This document shows, piece after piece, positions 59,680 through 64,000 of a stretch of 64,000 bases of DNA. Made by a program: the position numbers and the translations under genes. Source of the DNA: Trichoplax sp. H2. Its lineage: Eukaryota > Placozoa > Uniplacotomia > Trichoplacea. Under the pieces are notes generated by a model, which ran no database searches, was not told the DNA's origin, and saw only the letters and a program-made list of their open reading frames with translations. The first letter of the stretch is position 1; each line of letters opens with the position of its first letter. Location: the NCBI GenBank assembly GCA_003344405.1, contig NOWV01000076.1:248001-312000 (forward strand). The letters run 5' to 3'.

Positions 59680-62600
59680 TTATTTCTTTCTAGATTTTCG
59701 GCCAAGCGGAGGATTTTGCAACTGAAAAGGTGCTGAAGCTATACCTGTACCTGCTACATTTCCACCGAACAACAAACCGCTCGAATTTACAGTAACGTTC
59801 TGCTGAGGAACGGGATTAGACCCCAAAGATAGAGTATTGCCTAGCGGTTGCTGGTTCCCAAAGCTCAATGCATTATTCGCTGACGTGCTACCCGCAGGCT
59901 GAATGCCCGCAGCGTTGAAATTATTTCCAAAATTGGTAAATAGATTTGCCTGGTTTGCTGTAGTACCAAGATTATTCACATTGCCTAATCCTGCTAAAGC
60001 GGCTAATTGACTGTTTGCCATGTTAAAGACTACGTTGTTTAGGTACCCAACGTTGGTTGCCGCCTTTCCATTTGCTATACGTGAGGCTATAGTACCGGAT
60101 TAAAGATCATTTTATAATCTCCAAATTAATTCGGACGAGGTAACAATATGCGTAATAAAGTATATGAACTCCAAGAAAATCGAGTAATACCTAAATACGG
60201 ATTCTCGCCGGCGCTTCTCAAAATCTCAGTATGATTATGATTAGATCCAATCTTTGGCTTATCAAGATATCTCTCTAGTTATAAAAACAGTGCAACCTTA
60301 AAGAAATCACGTTACAATTGGCAAGAAGTCTCAAATTGAATATTTACGCTTTTTCTTTTTATCTTCAAAAATTCGTTCCGGATGTTTTTCTTTAAAATAG
60401 ATTCGACGATACTTAATATACTGCTCGCGTTGGCTCTAATGATAGTTAACAACTCGTTGTCGTTACATACATCATATAATATAACTAATAATCACTGCAG
60501 TTACCGACAAATTATCCTGCACGAAATACCTTAACAACTGAGTGAATGTCCTGCAACTGGACGGCTAGGGAAATCATTACGTCGTGCATGTCCTTAAAGT
60601 AATCAGGAGCTATTTTAAAACAAAAATTTGATCTAGACATTAATTCGCCATCACCGATAAAGAAATATTTTCAAAGCAACATCACAATATTAGAGTCAAA
60701 TAGCATCCATATTATATAAAAAAGCTTAATTACCATAGGTAGAATCGGAATTTTGATTTGTCGATGCCAATAGACTTTCGATCTCTTCAATTTGCCCTTG
60801 AAATAAATTCATACTCTCTTCAAAGTGCTGCAACATACGCATAAAGTACCTGTTGATAATAATTTTACAAAATTATAAGGCAAGACCATCAATTTGTCAT
60901 TCACGACAGTAGACACTGCTTAAAAATAAAATTTCTTTTCATAGTGATATAAATCTACAGTATCATACAATAATGATATTACAGTCATTGCTCTTACGCA
61001 TTAGTTTCTTGATTTTGGTAATTGGAAGGACCGTCTATGCATTTTTGGATAATTTCCGTATTTCTTAATTCCTTCATTCAATTATAGCGAAGCTGTTATA
61101 TTCATACGTAGTCAACATGGAAAAGTATCAAGGAGTTCTATTTAAAAGCCGCTCCTTTATTCATTAATAAATCATTACAAACCTGCTGCGTAGCCGCGCT
61201 CAATTTACCAATCACTGTTGAATCTCTTTGCGTAGCATTACTTAAACGACCAGCAATCTAGAACAATAAATGTCACAGCTTAACGAATATTGGAGTCATC
61301 AAAATCAAGTCTACCTGTTTCACTGAGTTATCGTAAGAGAAAAGATTAAAATACTATACATACTGCTGATGTAATAATAATCTAAGCCATCACTTATTCT
61401 TAAAGGATTACCTGGTTTAACCGTGATATTTCCTCTCTTGTCTTCTCAATTGCTTCTAGTGACATCTGATTGATTTCATCTCTAAACTTTTTCTGTTTCT
61501 TTACTTCTTGCCTGTCAATCGCAGTTTAATAGGGCTTGTCATTAATTTTTGATGATTGTTTGAGCATAATAGTTTGCATTCATACTACATCCTGATTATA
61601 CGGTCTGAAGGCTAGTCGAACTTACGTGTATGCATTCACGATCGGACTAACTTCGTCTAACAAGTAGGAGTCTTTCACATCTTTTACAGAACTAGTTGAG
61701 CATCATACGCAATGCATAATTTGATTACAGGGATAAGTAATCAGCGTATTTAAATAGTGAAAGAGCATCTGCAGCTCCTACTAGTCTTAACGTAATGAAT
61801 TATTACAGAAATAGAGTTGAAAAATTTACCTGCCAGAGCTTGTCCCTAAAACAATAAAATATAATTTAAATTTTTAGATATAGAATCTAGATATTAACTC
61901 TTCAATAGCCATGCATCATTCCATGTAATGTAGACATTTCTTTCACAGTAGCTGATATGACATGCAATTTGGAGCTAACGAAATGCATAAAACATGACTA
62001 AAAATTTGAACTGTAAACACTACCTGAAGAGTTCTGCTTATTCAAGCCAGTACCTCCCATTACCAAGAAGGATGGATCACTCGTTGCAGGTTTCGAAACT
62101 GCTACATTCGTGTTATTAGTAGTCAAGTTTAAATTGGCTCCAGTGGTGCCAGCTATCTGGTTACCAAGGCCAGCAAGACTGTTTGACGTTCCGAGGCCAA
62201 AACCCGTTGAAGCTGTCGTGCCGAGACCAGGGAGAGAACTGGTAGTGATTGTTGTTGGTGCATTTAACTAGAACAGAAAAATGATTTCGATACTTTAAGT
62301 GGTAAATTCGCAGGTACAGTGCTACGACTATAAGCTTGGTAGACAGAAGTCACACTACAGTAAAAGGCTATTCAGGTTGTAATCATGTATACGTAGTATC
62401 ATTACAGCAAGGGCAAATCCAGTCTCTTCAGATGATTGTAAATACTCATAATCTCATCATACAAGATGTATAAATATACAGTTAAATGAAGGGCTAGGGA
62501 TTGTTGTCATGGCATCGCATGAGCGGTAAAAATTTTACTAAGAGAAACATCTACCAACTCGTATTTCGCTACTGGCTTTGGCAGTGTGTATAACATGGTT

Positions 62601-63506
62601 ATTATTCAAGCATTTTGTCTACTATGATTGTATTATTAGGCACTTGTAGCCACCACAATGCATGTATCACCAAGAATTGAAAGGTTTGTGACTGGGACCT
62701 AATTCTGCAAGTGCAAGTCAATAAGCCTGTACATACTGTATAAAGGTACTGTATTAGCAAAGCAACTTGCTCATTTCTACTCTCTCTCTCAACTCAATGA
62801 AAGCACCCATCAAGCTGGAAAGTGGACTATCGAAAATGATGTCCCATAAACTAAACATCGACTGCCATCGGTACAATACTATCATGGTGCCTTGAAAAGT
62901 TATACCAACACCATAACCATGTACACTGTCCAAGTGAACGCACGTATTCTAGTTGGCTTAGCTACTATGAGATATGCACAAATTGGAAAATATTGTCTAT
63001 CAATTGTCATGTTGAACTTACAGCAGTCCCGCCAGTAGCGGATAAAGTTGATGCTGTTGTAGGCAAGGAAAGCGTTGTTAGACTACCACCAATGGACAAG
63101 GTAGAGGTTGGTTTGGCCGCGTTTAAGGGATTCATGCCCTGTTGTAGTAAGTTGGTCGATGTCGATGGCGGTTGATTGGATCCAAAAGTGAAACCGCTTG
63201 CAGGTATACTTGTTGTCGGTTGATTTTGTGCATTAGTCAAAGTAAAGCCTGAGTTTGTGGCATTGCTGACTGGTTGAGTTGTTAGCCCTCCCAATGAAAA
63301 GCCAGTCGTTGATGTTGCAGGCTGATTAGGCTGACTTCCAAATGCAAAGCCAGTTGCGGCACTTGCTGGTTGATTAGCTTGGTTTCCAAAGGATAAACCG
63401 CTTGTCGATGGTGCTGCTTGATTTGCAAATGTAAAACCCGTCGCCGATGTTGTAGGTTGATTCTGTTGGCTTCCAAATGTAAAGCTGGTGGTTGGTGCAC
63501 TTGCTG
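59680..63506 (-). CDS. NUP58: Nucleoporin NUP58/45 (NUPL1), FG nucleoporin; first short exon uncertain
   Basis: Central-channel nucleoporin of the NUP62-NUP54-NUP58 complex. Exons found: 63506-63022, 62267-62024, 61845-61830, 61691-61626, 61511-61412, 61257-61183, 61071-60998, 60849-60734, 60609-60530, 60435-60348, 60086-59680; 1751 nt, entering in phase 1. Human NUP58 is 599 aa, so little is missing. Order: FG repeats (SFTFGSQQ, GFTFANQ, LSFGNQ, FAFGSQ, FSLGGL); linker; coiled coils QKKFRDEINQMSLEAIEKTR, ELRNTEIIQK, YFMRMLQHFEESMNLFQGQI, MISLAVQLQDIHSVV and EQYIKYRRIYFKEKHPERIF, aligning with human KEQKQVQEEISRM ... EQYLGYRKMF; then a C-terminal FG tail ending LQNPPLGRKSRKK. A possible first exon is 63608-63593 (MVKHE, phase-compatible, GTACCT donor), giving 588 aa, but it does not resemble known starts. 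The exon at 61830 is only 16 nt. Confidence 0.9.
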
Positions 63507-63592
63507 CTATTGTAAAATAAGCATTAAAAATCAATCCAATATTTCAAACAACGAGCAGAGCAAAATAGAGACTAGCCATGTCTTGTAGGTAC

Positions 63593-63608
63593 ATTCATGC
63601 TTGACCAT
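63593..63608 (-). CDS. NUP58: Candidate first coding exon of NUP58 (5 codons + 1 nt)
   Basis: ATG GTC AAG CAT GAA T followed by a GTACCT donor, and the phase-1 end joins the acceptor at 63506 to give MVKHES. It is the only phase-compatible ATG/GT pair I found before the right-edge repeat. The encoded residues are not FG-like, so the true start may be outside the window. Confidence 0.3.
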
Positions 63609-63735
63609 TTTGGTTGCAAATCAAGTACGTATGCTACACTACTGGAGTATGACTGGTCAATAGTCATTCCATCTCCGCTAATTGATTTGTACAAATCCTT
63701 CTCTATCCTTGGTTAGGATTAAGCATAACCTAGTC

Positions 63736-64000
63736 TAAAGTTCTTACTCTGTATATTGCATTTAACTGACAATTTTTGTAAAGTTCTTACTCTGTATATT
63801 GCATTTTTACTGACAATTTTTGTAAAGTTATTACTCTGTATATTGCATTTTCACTGACTATTTTTGTAAAGTTGTTACTCTGTATATTGCATTTAACTGA
63901 CAATTTTTGTAAAGTTCTTACTCTGTATATTGCATTTTCACTGACAGTTTGTAATTATTGCATTTTCACTGACTATTTTTGTAAAGTTATTACTCTGTAT
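63736..64000. repeat. 43-44-bp minisatellite, at least six units, running off the window
   Basis: The unit is TAAAGTTCTTACTCTGTATA followed by TTGCATTTTCACTGACAATTTTTG. Units start at 63736, 63779, 63823, 63867 and 63910, a rearranged unit follows, and the next starts at 63982. The array continues past base 64000. It lies upstream of NUP58 or in its first intron. Confidence 0.92.

Overview
The window is nuclear DNA from an animal. It is AT-rich, uses the standard code, and carries eleven recognisable protein genes; ten are split by short GT-AG introns (mostly about 60-450 bp) and one has no introns. The gene set (a JADE PHD scaffold, an ARAP ArfGAP/RhoGAP, ZMAT2, FAM114A, NUP58, acid ceramidase) is metazoan. 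The low GC, small introns and old-style exon structures fit an early-branching animal, and a placozoan (Trichoplax/Hoilungia-like) is my best guess. That guess is inference only. I rebuilt the exons by hand from GT/AG sites, reading phase and remembered family conservation. Every exon sum given for a complete gene is a whole number of codons.

Layout: RPL31 (-, 84-997); acid ceramidase (+, 2325-6652); JADE (-, 7553 to at least 11821); TMEM165 (+, 16522-19517); a membrane protein with laminin-G and DUF1647 glycosyltransferase-like domains (-, 21526-24092); ATOX1 (+, 28933-31224); intronless PRPSAP (-, 33621-34682); ARAP (-, 38267-44855); ZMAT2 (-, 50258-52283); FAM114A (+, 53311-58140); NUP58 (-, 59680 to about 63506 or 63608). 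The genes are unrelated in function and there is no operon. Most alternate in orientation, giving four head-to-head pairs (RPL31/ceramidase, JADE/TMEM165, LamG-DUF1647/ATOX1, ZMAT2/FAM114A) and four convergent pairs. Several products act in the secretory pathway or lysosome (ceramidase, TMEM165, the LamG-DUF1647 enzyme, FAM114A, copper delivery by ATOX1), but this looks like chance proximity.

The non-coding DNA shows two patterns. First, dense arrays built on the palindromic word TACTGTACAGTA, often folding into perfect inverted repeats, lie in three of the four divergent intergenic regions (about 1.2-2.2 kb, 12.5-16.1 kb and 53.1-53.2 kb) and are nearly absent from the convergent ones. The largest array contains a 332-bp higher-order tandem duplication. 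Second, many introns and spacers are made of old, diverged tandem duplications with periods of about 125-205 bp (ATOX1 intron 1; 35.7-36.85 kb; 44.9-45.4 kb; 46.3-46.55 kb; FAM114A intron 2), plus one young 125-bp duplication and a 43-44-bp minisatellite running off the right edge. I saw no transposase, reverse transcriptase, viral gene, rRNA, tRNA or CRISPR array.
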